From assembly GCF_017813335.1 (NCBI RefSeq), contig NZ_JAGIYY010000001.1:124001-188000 (forward strand): a stretch of 64,000 nt of DNA, given 5' to 3'. Numbering within the stretch: position 1 is the stretch's first letter; each line of letters begins with the position of its first letter. Below the pieces are notes generated by a model. It saw only the letters and a list, made by a program, of their open reading frames with translations. It was not told the origin of the DNA and did not search any database. The position numbers were made by a program, and so were the translations under genes. The stretch is from Tianweitania sediminis. Lineage in GTDB: Bacteria; Pseudomonadota; Alphaproteobacteria; Rhizobiales; Rhizobiaceae. Positions 46,761 to 55,588 of the stretch are shown here, piece after piece.

Positions 46761-47488
46761 TGGCGGCCAAGACCATCCTGATCGTTTACGCCCATCCCGA
46801 GCCCGCTTCCTTCAACGCAGCGTTGCGCGACCGTGCGCACGAGGCGTTGGAGGGGGCCGGGCACCGGGTTGTTGTGTCGGATCTTTATGCCGAGGGCTTC
46901 AACCCATTGGCTGGGCGGCACGATTTCACCAGCGTCGCCAATCCCGCCATCTTCCACTACCAGACCGAGCAGGCGCATGCGGCCCGCCACGGCACTTTTG
47001 CGCCCGACATCGCGCGCGAACAAAAGCGGGTCGCGGATGCGGATCTGATCCTCTTCCAGTTCCCGCTGTGGTGGGGCGGACCGCCGGCGATCATCAAGGG
47101 CTGGGGCGAGCGCGTACTGGCCTACGGCTTCGGTTACGCGGATGGGTTGCGCTACGACACCGGCGTGTTTCGCGGCCGGCGGGCAATGGTGTCGATGACA
47201 TCAGGTGGGACGACCGCACGGTTCGGCGCGGGCAATGCTTATGGCGACCTCCAAAGCCAGGTGCTTTGGCAACTGCAGCATCTCGGGCTGGAATACATGG
47301 GCTATGAACTCGAAGAGCCCTTCGTCGCCTATGGCGCGCCCCGCACCGATCATGCAGGGCGACTTGAATATCTCAGCCAGCTGGAAACCCGCGTTCTGGC
47401 CGCCGCCGCAAAGCCGGTCGACCGCAGCCTGACGATCACCAATCCGCTCGACCTCGTGCCGGATGGCGCCTGGAAGCAACAGCGATAG
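46760..47488 (+). CDS. NQO1/YwqN-type NAD(P)H-dependent flavin oxidoreductase
   Basis: 242 residues of the flavodoxin-like NAD(P)H dehydrogenase (quinone) group. FMN/FAD site residues include VYAHPEPASFNAAL near the start and FQFPLWWGGPPAIIKGW in the middle. It reduces quinones or activated double bonds by two electrons. GTG start overlaps the BKACE stop (TAGTG). A role as reductase for a quinone-like or enone intermediate is inference. Confidence 0.88.
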   Translation: MAAKTILIVYAHPEPASFNAALRDRAHEALEGAGHRVVVSDLYAEGFNPLAGRHDFTSVANPAIFHYQTEQAHAARHGTFAPDIAREQKRVADADLILFQFPLWWGGPPAIIKGWGERVLAYGFGYADGLRYDTGVFRGRRAMVSMTSGGTTARFGAGNAYGDLQSQVLWQLQHLGLEYMGYELEEPFVAYGAPRTDHAGRLEYLSQLETRVLAAAAKPVDRSLTITNPLDLVPDGAWKQQR

Positions 47489-47500
47489 GAGAGGGCAAGA

Positions 47501-48232
47501 ATGGACAAGGGAAAGGTCGCGCTTGTCGCGGGCGGATCGCGCGGCATCGGCACGGCCGTTGCGCGTCGGCTGGCGAGGGACGGGTTGGCGGTTGCCGTGG
47601 GCTACCGCAACTCGGCGTCGGAAGCCGAGGCGATCGCGCACGACATCGAGGCAGCGGGCGGCCGGGCGTTTGCCGTTCAGGGTGATGTGGGGCGCGATGG
47701 CGATCCGGCGCGGATGGTGGACGAAACGGTCCAGCGCTTTGGGCCGCTCGACGTGCTGGTGAATACGGCAGGCATCGGGCCGTACCGCGCTCTGGATGCC
47801 GTGGATGAAGCTTACATCCGAGCGATGTTCGACACCAATGTCACCGGCGCGATCATGCTGACCAAGGCTGCCGCTGCTGTGATGCGGGAAGGCGGGCGGA
47901 TCGTTCAAGTGTCTTCGCGACTTGCCTACAGCCCGATCCCGACCAGCACGGTTTATGCGGCTTCCAAGGCTGCCGTTCAGGCGATGGTGCATGGCTTCGC
48001 CAAGGAGCTCGGGCCGCGCGGGATCACCGTGAACGCCGTGGCGCCGGGAGTCATCGAAACCGACATGACCACGAAGATCATTGCCGAACGCGGCGATCAG
48101 ATCCGCGCCACCACCCCGCTTGGCCGCACCGGCCAGCCCGACGATATCGCCGGCATTGTCGCCTTCCTCGCTTCCAACGATGCAGGCTGGATCACGGGAC
48201 GAACGATACTGGCGGATGGTGGAATGACATGA
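47501..48232 (+). CDS. Short-chain dehydrogenase/reductase
   Basis: 243 residues. NAD(P)-binding GGSRGIG at 11-17, NTAG at 88-91, catalytic S139, Y152 and K156 (VYAASK). FabG-like in style. It interconverts a hydroxy and a keto group, possibly making the beta-keto acid used by the BKACE. Last gene of the TRAP-catabolic operon, 12 bp after the reductase. Confidence 0.9.
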   Translation: MDKGKVALVAGGSRGIGTAVARRLARDGLAVAVGYRNSASEAEAIAHDIEAAGGRAFAVQGDVGRDGDPARMVDETVQRFGPLDVLVNTAGIGPYRALDAVDEAYIRAMFDTNVTGAIMLTKAAAAVMREGGRIVQVSSRLAYSPIPTSTVYAASKAAVQAMVHGFAKELGPRGITVNAVAPGVIETDMTTKIIAERGDQIRATTPLGRTGQPDDIAGIVAFLASNDAGWITGRTILADGGMT

Positions 48233-48871
48233 GCCTGTTCAGCCTAGTTAAGGCACCTAGGACCTTCCTTTCCGCGCCGCGCGGTTAGGATGGGGTCGCA
48301 TTCTTCGTCACCGATGCTGAACGTGCTCGGCTTGGCGCTGCCGCATTGGGGTCGCTGCCATGTTCGGTCCTTCGCAGGTGCTAAGCGCCTGATCAATATG
48401 GTCTTCGACACCTTGCTGGCTGCTGCCGGCTCTGCAGTCCTCTCGGCAATCTCAATCATTTTGGAAATTCTTGTCCTCCCATTCGCAGTTGGCTCTGGGG
48501 TGCAGTCGCGTTCGCGGTCTGCCTGGGGCTTGGATCAGGCATCAACAGCATCGCGCGCAGGGAAGCCTGCCGCTCTACCTGTTCAGATGGGGAGCTACGG
48601 AACATCACCGGAAACGAGCGGCGCTTGCGGATTATCGCGTAGGTCGCTTCATCCGCGACCAGTCCACGATCCGCTAGCCTCGCTGGCCTCCTTCAGCCCG
48701 CGGCGAGCTAGTAGGAGGAAGGCATGGAACAGACTTCAGTCCTTTAGGTTTGCTGGCTGAATTATCCTGGCCCGGAAGGCTGGGATGCTCCGGTAGGCGA
48801 TGACATGGAAGCGATCCATTGCGACCTAGTAAGCGCCTGAGTTCATCGCCCCTATTTGAAGTCCCTGCCTT
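48233..48871. other. 639 bp without a supported gene
   Basis: Several short ORFs on both strands, none with family character or a good start. A plus-strand frame ending near 48646 reads partly like a protein tail (AVAFAVCLGLGSGINSIARR) but lacks a start codon, so it may be a gene remnant. No terminator or repeat was recognised. Confidence 0.45.
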
Positions 48872-49537
48872 ATGATTATCAAAGCCGTAATCTTCGACAT
48901 CGACGGCACGCTCGTCGAGAGCAACGACATGCACGTCCTTGCTTGGCAGGAGGCTTTCGCCAGCGTCGGAGCAAAGTTCGATAAAGCCGCTATTCATGAA
49001 CAGATCGGCAAGGGCACAGACATGCTCGTTCCGACCTTGCTTCCAGAGGCTGACGAAAAAATGCTGAAGAAGCTCGGAGAAGTCCATGGCGAGATCTTCA
49101 AGCGGAAGTTCCTTCAGGCCGTAAAGGCCTTTCCAGGCGCCCATGACCTTCTCGCCCGTGTCCGCGCGGCAGGCAAACTGGCGGTGCTGGCGTCCTCGGC
49201 GTCGGCTGGCGATCTCGACCACTACCTCGACCTTTTGAAGGCGCGTGATCTCGTGGCGGCGACCACCAGCGCGGACGACGTCGAGCACACAAAGCCTGCG
49301 CCCGACATCTTCGCGTCGGCTCTCGCAAAAGTGGCGCCACTCACATCAGATCAGGTTCTTGTGGTGGGTGACACGCCCTATGATGTTCAGGCAGCCACCC
49401 GATGCGGGATCGCCGCCGTTGCCGTGCGGTCGGGCAACTTTTCAGACGAGGTGCTTCGGCATGCCGGCCCCCTAGCACTTTACGACGACGTAGCCGCTTT
49501 GCTGGCCGGCTTCGACAACTCTCCGCTAGCCCAATAG
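48872..49537 (+). CDS. HAD-superfamily hydrolase (beta-phosphoglucomutase-like)
   Basis: 221 residues. Motif I D9-I-D11-G (FDIDGTLVES), motif II SSA, motif III KPAP and motif IV GDTPYD, with a helical cap between I and II. It is a phosphatase or phosphomutase of the phosphoglycolate/beta-PGM group; substrate unknown. It abuts the next gene (TAG then ATG). Confidence 0.9.
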   Translation: MIIKAVIFDIDGTLVESNDMHVLAWQEAFASVGAKFDKAAIHEQIGKGTDMLVPTLLPEADEKMLKKLGEVHGEIFKRKFLQAVKAFPGAHDLLARVRAAGKLAVLASSASAGDLDHYLDLLKARDLVAATTSADDVEHTKPAPDIFASALAKVAPLTSDQVLVVGDTPYDVQAATRCGIAAVAVRSGNFSDEVLRHAGPLALYDDVAALLAGFDNSPLAQ

Positions 49538-50329
49538 ATGGAGCCGAGCTTCGCCGCCGCTGAGGTAACGAATGGCGTCGGTCCCTGCACCTTGCGCGTC
49601 GGGACGGCTGGCTGGAACATCCCCAAAGCCGTATCAGACCGGTTCCCCGGTGAAGGGACGCATCTGCAGCGTTACGCGACCACGTTTCGTGCAGCGGAGA
49701 TCAATTCGTCGTTCTACAAGCCGCACCGTCGTGTGACCTACGAGAGGTGGGCAGAAAGCGTTCCGCAGGACTTCAGGTTTTCAGTTAAGCTTCCGAAGTC
49801 AATCTCTCACGCGGCGTCAGCCGAAGAGCAGGACGCTCTCGTTCATCGCTTCTCGGAAGAAGTTCATGGCCTCGGACACCGACTGGGCGTCGTGCTCGTC
49901 CAGTTCCCGCCCAAGCGAAGTTTCGGACGTGCAGAGATGGATCGGCTCTTCGCGAGGCTATCTGCAACGTTCTCCTGCGCGATCGCCTGCGAGCCCCGCC
50001 ATGTCAGCTGGTTCGAAGCGCTAGCGGAGCGGTTCCTAATCGACCGCCAAATTGCTCGGGTAGCGGCTGACCCTCCCCTGTTTTCTCAGGCAAGCGGTCC
50101 AGGCGGTTGCTCGGGGCTGCGTTATTACCGCCTGCATGGCTCCCCCATCGTCTATCGCTCCAGCTATGATGATGGCCGGCTGGAACAGATCGCCAAAACG
50201 CTCGAGGCCGCAGCCGCCTCGGGGGGCCAAACCTGGTGTATTTTCGACAATACAGCCGCCTCCGCCGCGGCAATAAACGCCTTGGCGCTCACCGACGTCT
50301 TATGCAAGTCCGTGGCGCCTGACGAATGA
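49538..50329 (+). CDS. DUF72 family protein (YecE-like)
   Basis: 263 residues with the DUF72 TIM-barrel pattern: RVGTAGWNIPK, EINSSFYKPHRR, FSVKLPKSISH, VLVQFPPKRSF, CEPRHVSWF and LRYYRLHGSP. Function of the family is unproven. It starts directly after the HAD gene stop, so the two are cotranscribed. Confidence 0.9.
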   Translation: MEPSFAAAEVTNGVGPCTLRVGTAGWNIPKAVSDRFPGEGTHLQRYATTFRAAEINSSFYKPHRRVTYERWAESVPQDFRFSVKLPKSISHAASAEEQDALVHRFSEEVHGLGHRLGVVLVQFPPKRSFGRAEMDRLFARLSATFSCAIACEPRHVSWFEALAERFLIDRQIARVAADPPLFSQASGPGGCSGLRYYRLHGSPIVYRSSYDDGRLEQIAKTLEAAAASGGQTWCIFDNTAASAAAINALALTDVLCKSVAPDE

Positions 50330-50470
50330 AAGCGAGTATCTCTGCTGGATTTCGACCACGTCCAACAGAACGGCTTAGGGATCGACCTACGACGGACTCG
50401 GCTTCAACGTCTCCTTCCCGTGGCTAACCAGGCACGAACAGCCTGTCCCGTTCCCACCAGTCCGAATCAA

Positions 50471-50545
50471 TGGCGCCCGCTCAATCAGACGCGCTGGGAA
50501 ATGATATCCTGAGGCAGATCTGGGGCCGGAAGCGGAGCGTCTGCT
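50471..50545. repeat. 75-bp imperfect direct repeat, copy 1
   Basis: Begins TGGCGCCCGCTC and ends GTCTGCT. It matches copy 2 (52266-52340) at about 62 of 75 positions without gaps, including GGGAAATGAT, TCCTGAGGCAG and TCTGGGGCCGGAAGCGG. Both lie in the same orientation on either side of the ArsR/NIPSNAP/ABM cassette. Confidence 0.85.
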
Positions 50546-50608
50546 GTTGGGCTATCAGAGAGCGGAACGCTGAGGCTGGCCGGGCACAGGATGACGATCT
50601 CAGAAGGC

Positions 50609-51331
50609 TCAAGCACGTCGAGACTGAGGATCGCAGAGGAACATATCGAAGGTCGACGCAAAGCCGGATCGCCCAGGTACAGTAACCCGGAGAGCTCGGC
50701 TATCCGGCACGCGCTCGACCCACTTCAGTTCCAGAAAGCGATCAAGGAGCGCGGCACCGAGCTTACCGGCAATGTGTGGGCGTCGCTCGCTCCAGTCGAG
50801 ACAGGTGCGGCACAAGGGTCGTTTCGACGTACCTTGGAGGGCGGCCAGATCGATCCCGAACCTCATAAAGAAGCGCTCGCCCTCAGCACTGACGAACCCT
50901 GCGCCGTCCGTCAGCGTCAGGTGCCCTCGTTCACAAAGCACGTCGGCCAGCGCAAGCGCCAATCTGCCCGCGAGATGATCGTAGCAGGTGCGCGCGTTGC
51001 GCAAAGCTTCGTCGCGCGGGCCGATCGGGTGGTGACGCTTCGGCCCGTTCGCCGCGACCGTCATCAAAGCATGGATCGCCTGTGCAACGTCGGGTGTCGC
51101 CAGCCGGTAGTACCGATGCCGACCCTGCTTCTCCAAAGCGACGAGCTCGGAGTCCGCGAGCTTAGCCAAATGTCCGCTGGTCGTCTGCGACGTGACGCCG
51201 GCATGGCGAGCCAGTTCACCGGCGGTGAGAGCCTGTCCGCCCATCAGCGCCGACAGGATGTTTGCACGGGCCGTGTCACCGATCAGCGCGGCGACTTCTG
51301 CGATCGTGTTTCCAGAGGCCATGTTTCCCAT
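50609..51331 (-). CDS. ArsR family regulator with extended C-terminal domain
   Basis: 240 residues from the ATG at 51331 (AGGA 6 nt upstream); an in-frame TTG at 51355 is possible. A winged helix-turn-helix spans about 8-85 (ALIGDTARANILSALMGGQALTAGELARHAGVTSQTTSGHLAKL). The second half contains CRTCLDWSERRPHIAGKLG, a motif of long ArsR-type regulators. It is divergent from the NIPSNAP gene and probably represses it. Signal unknown. Confidence 0.85.
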   Translation of the reverse strand: MGNMASGNTIAEVAALIGDTARANILSALMGGQALTAGELARHAGVTSQTTSGHLAKLADSELVALEKQGRHRYYRLATPDVAQAIHALMTVAANGPKRHHPIGPRDEALRNARTCYDHLAGRLALALADVLCERGHLTLTDGAGFVSAEGERFFMRFGIDLAALQGTSKRPLCRTCLDWSERRPHIAGKLGAALLDRFLELKWVERVPDSRALRVTVPGRSGFASTFDMFLCDPQSRRA

Positions 51332-51462
51332 GTCTGATCCTAACAGCCGGATCAAGCTTCGTCATCACGGGACAGTTCGGCCGCGAGCGAAGCATTCGGT
51401 GCGTCACGTGAACTATGACAGGAGGGCCAACTTAGCTTTAGCCTTCTCGCGAGGAGTCTGCC

Positions 51463-51792
51463 GTGATTACCTGCTTCATCCGCTACGAAATCGATCCGTT
51501 CAAACGAGAAGCCTTCGAGACCTACGCGCGGACCTGGGGAGAAGCGATCCCGCGCTGCGGAGCGGATCTCGTCGGCTATTTCGCGCCTCACGAGGGTTCC
51601 AGCATCGTTGCATACGGCGTCTATCACGTCGAAAGTCTAGCGGCATACGAAGCCTACCGGGCGCGCCTCGCGGCTGATGCGGCAGGGCAGGAGAATTATG
51701 AGTTCGCCAAGCGGGAGCGGTTTATCCACCGAGAAGATCGAATGTTCCTGAAGCTCGTCTCGGCCCCACACAGTTCCCTGGTGCGGCGATGA
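51463..51792 (+). CDS. NIPSNAP family protein
   Basis: 109 residues with a ferredoxin-like dimeric alpha-beta barrel pattern (CFIRYEIDPFKREAFETYARTW, FLKLV end). NIPSNAP proteins bind small ligands; bacterial roles are unknown. GTG start with GAGGAG 6 nt upstream. It overlaps the ABM gene by 4 bp. Confidence 0.85.
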   Translation: MITCFIRYEIDPFKREAFETYARTWGEAIPRCGADLVGYFAPHEGSSIVAYGVYHVESLAAYEAYRARLAADAAGQENYEFAKRERFIHREDRMFLKLVSAPHSSLVRR

Positions 51793-52136
51793 TCGCCGTC
51801 CTCTTCGAGGTCTGGCCTGCCGAGGGCGAGCAGGACACCTATCTGGAACTCGCCGCCAAGCTGCGCGCAGAGTTGGCCGAGGTGGACGGCTTCATATCCG
51901 TCGAGCGCTTCGAGAGCTTGTCCGAACCGGGCAAGCTCCTGTCGCTGTCCTTCTTCCGGGACGAGGCAGCAATCGAAAGCTGGCGGAACCGACCTGTTCA
52001 CCGGGCGACACAAGCGCGTGGAAGAGCAGGAGTATTTCGGGATTATCGCCTGCGCATCGCAGCCGTCACGCGCGACTACGGGTTGGCAGACCGGATCGAA
52101 GCCCCATCCGACAGCCGGTCAGCTCATCCGATTTGA
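51789..52136 (+). CDS. Antibiotic biosynthesis monooxygenase (ABM) domain protein
   Basis: 115 residues. The ABM fold is suggested by VLFEVWPAEGEQDTYLELAAKL, VDGFISVERFES and LSFFRDEAAIESWRN. Family members are cofactor-free oxygenases or heme-degrading enzymes; this one's role is unknown. Stacked with NIPSNAP, both dimeric alpha-beta barrels may form a heterodimer (inference). Confidence 0.85.
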   Translation: MIAVLFEVWPAEGEQDTYLELAAKLRAELAEVDGFISVERFESLSEPGKLLSLSFFRDEAAIESWRNRPVHRATQARGRAGVFRDYRLRIAAVTRDYGLADRIEAPSDSRSAHPI

Positions 52137-53105
52137 CCAACGACAACAGCTAGCGTCCGTAGTCGAGCGGACACCGCTTACGATGATCCAGCATTTCGCC
52201 AATGCAGTCTTCTGCTGACGCCCTCTCCAAAGCCGAAAGTCAGGAAATCACCCACGCTCCGTCACTGGCGCCCGCTCCATTATCCCGCTTGGGAAATGAT
52301 TTCCTGAGGCAGCTCTGGGGCCGGAAGCGGTTTGTCTGCTCCCAGGAACTAAGGCAGGGAAAGCAGACGTTTGTCTCGTGACCTAAAGTCGGCAGTTTCC
52401 GCCAAGAAATGGATCTGCTTCAGACCTGCCAGTCTGGAGGAGCCCACCCGACACCCTCTTTTGGCCGGTAGGCAAACTTTGACTGAAAGGGGGCCAACAG
52501 CGGACGGTTGCTCTCAGGATCCAGCACAACTGATAACTGCCATTCGTCTCCCAATCCATTGTCGGCAGGATATCTCAGTCGCTTGCCACTCAGCTGACCA
52601 TTCGCCTCCTAAGCGCGCAGTAGGCCCGAAAGCACTACGATCATAGGACGTTGGCTGAGTGCAATGCAGCGATCAGCTTCGCGAAGTGGAACGGAGAGTG
52701 CTGCGATAATTGCAAACGCAAACTGGTCTTCCCGAGTGAAGGCGAACCGTTTTGGGCTTTCCGCGAAGAGCACACAGGCGGCGGCGGTTGCAGTTGCCGA
52801 AAGCGAGGTGGAAGTAGGCGCGGCCACCGCCCCTCCGGCGCCAATGGCGCCGCCCGGAGGGCGCCTGCCGGACTACAAGGACAACCTTGAAACACGCCTC
52901 CTACTCCTGCGGAGACGACTTGAAGAGAAGGCTGCGCCTGTCCAGCCCGTATGTATGGGTGCTGCCGCTCTCCATGCAGGGAGGGCCGGTTGCCGCGATG
53001 TCTCCGAATTCACTGACCGCGGATATTGTACCATGCTGGGCGGAGCAAAACGGTTGCCTTATTGTTCAGGCATCGTCTTTCCATCGATCCGCCCCGACGC
53101 TCCAG
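52137..53105. other. About 970 bp with no supported gene
   Basis: Holds repeat copy 2 and, 3' of it, AT-variable sequence with only short frames. A GC-only 7-bp hairpin CGGCGCC-AAT-GGCGCCG (52836-52852) lacks a T-tract. Nothing protein-like was found; likely decayed DNA or the remains of an insertion. Confidence 0.5.
52266..52340. repeat. 75-bp imperfect direct repeat, copy 2
   Basis: Partner of copy 1 (50471-50545), about 83% identical without gaps. It lies 129 bp past the ABM stop. The differences cluster at positions 13-24 and 66-68, which argues for old duplication or two members of a dispersed repeat family. Confidence 0.85.
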
Positions 53106-54629
53106 CTAAGCTAGCAGCTTGCCCGCGTCGGTCCGTTCGAAGTCCTTGTCGATCGGCCACAAGGGTCGAGGTACCTGGTTGTAGGCACGGCGCTCAGCCC
53201 TTGGCGTCGCCAAACCGCCGGCATCGCAAACGACCACCTTTCCGGCGATCGGCTCGAACGCCGCGCGAAAGTGCTGCATCGACTTCAGCGCGAGCACGCG
53301 GCGCGATTCCGGTTCGATGCCGAAGGCGCGCAACTGCTGCAGGTCCACCATCTGCTGGGCTTCGGATACGATCAGCACTTCGATGCCGTCCACGTCGAGC
53401 ACGGCCGTCGGCCCGAAGCTGTGCTTCAAGCCACCCTGTATTGGCCCATCGCCGGTGTACTGACCGTCAGAAAGCTTGCGCAGAACGCCCGTGACGTTCA
53501 GAGGTCCGCCCCCGAACTTGGGATCGCCTCTGCCGCCAATCATAATCGTGACGATGTCCCCTTCCTTGGAGCGGTGCAACGTCTGCGCCGCAGAGGGATC
53601 GACCAAGGGCGCAAAGACCGCATCTTCAACCGCTCCGTCGATCAGCCCCTTCAGAAGCGCTGTTGAATCCCCGTAAGCACCCGCCCCTGGGTTGTCGGCA
53701 TAGTCGGCGATTACGAGAGGCTTTTCGCCGCGCCAGTTTCGCGCTTCGGACACCGCTTCCTCGACGTCGATGAAGACGTTGCGCTTTTTCGTGCGCCCGT
53801 TCCAAATTCGGTCGGCGAGTTCCGATGTGACGCGCTTTGCTTTTGCTTCTGCATCCCGGTCAAGGCTGTCATAGGTCGCCAGAACCGTCGGACCCACACA
53901 GAACACGTCTGCGCCCGTGAAGGCGGCGTTTACCGACACCGCAAGCAACCCGTCAGCTTCTGCCGCGCGGGCATGGTCGTATAGCGCAAGCGTTTCCGGA
54001 ACATCCGTGCGGCCGGAGTTGGCTTCATCGAGCATGGGGACGTGCGCCCGAATTGTACGCGGCGCGATCTGGCCCTCCATGGCGCGACCCAGGATCCGGC
54101 CAGCGTGCGCGCCGGTTTCACGCATGTCGACGTGGGGGTAGGTCTTGAAAGACACCAGGATGTTTGCGTGTCGCACCATGTCCTCGGAGACCATGGCGTG
54201 AAGATCAAGCGTGGCTGCGATCGGGATGCTGGTTCCGAGTTCTTCCCGCAGAAGGCCAAGGAGATAGCCTTCGCCGTCCTGGCAGAAGTCGGGCACCATG
54301 GAGCCGTGCAATCCGAGGAACACCCCGTCTAGTTGATCCTTGTTTGCGCGTGCCGCTTCCAGAACAACGCCTGCAATGTGCTCATAAGCCCGTTTCGCGA
54401 CGCGCCCACCGGGCACGGCATGCGCCGACACGGCGTGGATGACGGTCCAGCCTGCTGGCTCCGCAACATCCATGAAGCCTGCGAGTTCGGTGTTGGCGTT
54501 GCGACGGACGCGGATCGCGTCATCGCCATAATGCAGTGTGTCCACCTGGAACTGCGGCATATCGGTGAGCGAACGTGAGAACGTGTTGCTCTCGTGCATG
54601 AACTCGCAGGTGAGAACGGTAAACGTCAT
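53106..54629 (-). CDS. M81 family metallopeptidase, MlrC-like
   Basis: 507 residues, the MlrC (microcystinase C) length. FMHESNTFS near the start, FLGLHGSM, ATLDLHAMV, SFKTYPHVD and DYADNPGAG supply His/Asp metal-site candidates of this family. MlrC hydrolyses linearised peptide fragments; homologues beside Dpp transporters likely cut peptides or amides taken up. Last gene of the operon, 8 bp after dppF-like. Confidence 0.9.
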   Translation of the reverse strand: MTFTVLTCEFMHESNTFSRSLTDMPQFQVDTLHYGDDAIRVRRNANTELAGFMDVAEPAGWTVIHAVSAHAVPGGRVAKRAYEHIAGVVLEAARANKDQLDGVFLGLHGSMVPDFCQDGEGYLLGLLREELGTSIPIAATLDLHAMVSEDMVRHANILVSFKTYPHVDMRETGAHAGRILGRAMEGQIAPRTIRAHVPMLDEANSGRTDVPETLALYDHARAAEADGLLAVSVNAAFTGADVFCVGPTVLATYDSLDRDAEAKAKRVTSELADRIWNGRTKKRNVFIDVEEAVSEARNWRGEKPLVIADYADNPGAGAYGDSTALLKGLIDGAVEDAVFAPLVDPSAAQTLHRSKEGDIVTIMIGGRGDPKFGGGPLNVTGVLRKLSDGQYTGDGPIQGGLKHSFGPTAVLDVDGIEVLIVSEAQQMVDLQQLRAFGIEPESRRVLALKSMQHFRAAFEPIAGKVVVCDAGGLATPRAERRAYNQVPRPLWPIDKDFERTDAGKLLA

Positions 54630-54637
54630 GGCAGTCT

Positions 54638-55588
54638 CTATTTTGCAAGCCGGACCCGGTGGTCGGGCCCGATCGGGACAAGGTGGCTTGGCGCATCCTC
54701 CACGTGAGGATCGGCGGGGTGCGAGAGGTCTGGAAAAAAGATGGCGTCCGACGGAAGGTGCTCAGCATCCGGCACGGGGCGAGCACCCGTCAGAACAGCG
54801 TCTGGATCGGGAACCGAACCGATCAAGCGGCGCGTGTAAGGGTGGGTCGGGCGGCTGAAGATCGAATGCCAATGGCCCTCCTCCACCACGCGCCCGAAAT
54901 ACATGACGGCAACCCGGTCACTGACGTGCTCGACGACGCTGAGATCGTGCGAGATCATGATGTAGCTGAGCTTCAGCGTTTCCTGCAGGTCCATCAGCAG
55001 GTTGATGACCTGGGCCTGGATCGACACGTCGAGCGCTGAAACCGGCTCGTCCAGCACCAAGATCTTCGGGTCAAGCATCAAGGCGCGGGCTATCCCGATG
55101 CGCTGGCGCTGCCCGCCGGAAAACTCATGCGGGAAACGGTTGGCGTGATCGGGCGTCAAGCCAACGCGCGTCAGCATTTCGGCGACGCGGTGGTTGGCGT
55201 CGCTTCCGCTGGCGATCCCGTGCAGCGCAAGCTGGGAAGACAACATGCGGCCGATCGTTTGGCGTGGGTTGAGGGACGCGTAAGGGTCCTGGAACACCAT
55301 CTGCGCAATGCGGGCGCGATCCTTGCGGGCCGGAGCGTTCGGTCCGGTCAGCGGCTTGCCCTTAAAAAGGATCTCCCCTGACGTGGGCTCCTGCAACCCC
55401 ATGATGGTGAGGGCTGTCGTGGATTTGCCGCAGCCGGACTCGCCCACGATTGACAGGCACTCGCCCTGGTTCAAGGTAAGGCTGACGCCTTGCACCGCTT
55501 TCAGCGTCCGCTTGGGTGCAAACGGAAACGAGCGGGAAATTGGAAAGTGAACGTGGAGGTCGCGGACCTCCAACAAGGGCCCACTCAC
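54638..55588 (-). CDS. Peptide ABC transporter ATPase (DppF/OppF-like)
   Basis: 316 residues. Walker A GESGCGKST, signature LSGGQ-type FSGGQRQRIGIARAL and Walker B ILVLDEP are intact; the C-terminal oligopeptide-family zone is present. GTG start overlaps the previous gene by 4 bp. Confidence 0.93.
   Translation of the reverse strand: MSGPLLEVRDLHVHFPISRSFPFAPKRTLKAVQGVSLTLNQGECLSIVGESGCGKSTTALTIMGLQEPTSGEILFKGKPLTGPNAPARKDRARIAQMVFQDPYASLNPRQTIGRMLSSQLALHGIASGSDANHRVAEMLTRVGLTPDHANRFPHEFSGGQRQRIGIARALMLDPKILVLDEPVSALDVSIQAQVINLLMDLQETLKLSYIMISHDLSVVEHVSDRVAVMYFGRVVEEGHWHSIFSRPTHPYTRRLIGSVPDPDAVLTGARPVPDAEHLPSDAIFFPDLSHPADPHVEDAPSHLVPIGPDHRVRLAK

Noticed and set aside
48290-48760. 156-codon plus-strand ORF
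   Set aside because: No family character, Ser/Arg-rich tail, and overlapping short frames of equal quality on both strands.
52836-52852. CGGCGCC-AAT-GGCGCCG hairpin as a terminator
   Set aside because: Stem is GC-only with a short loop but no T-tract on either side and no gene ends nearby.
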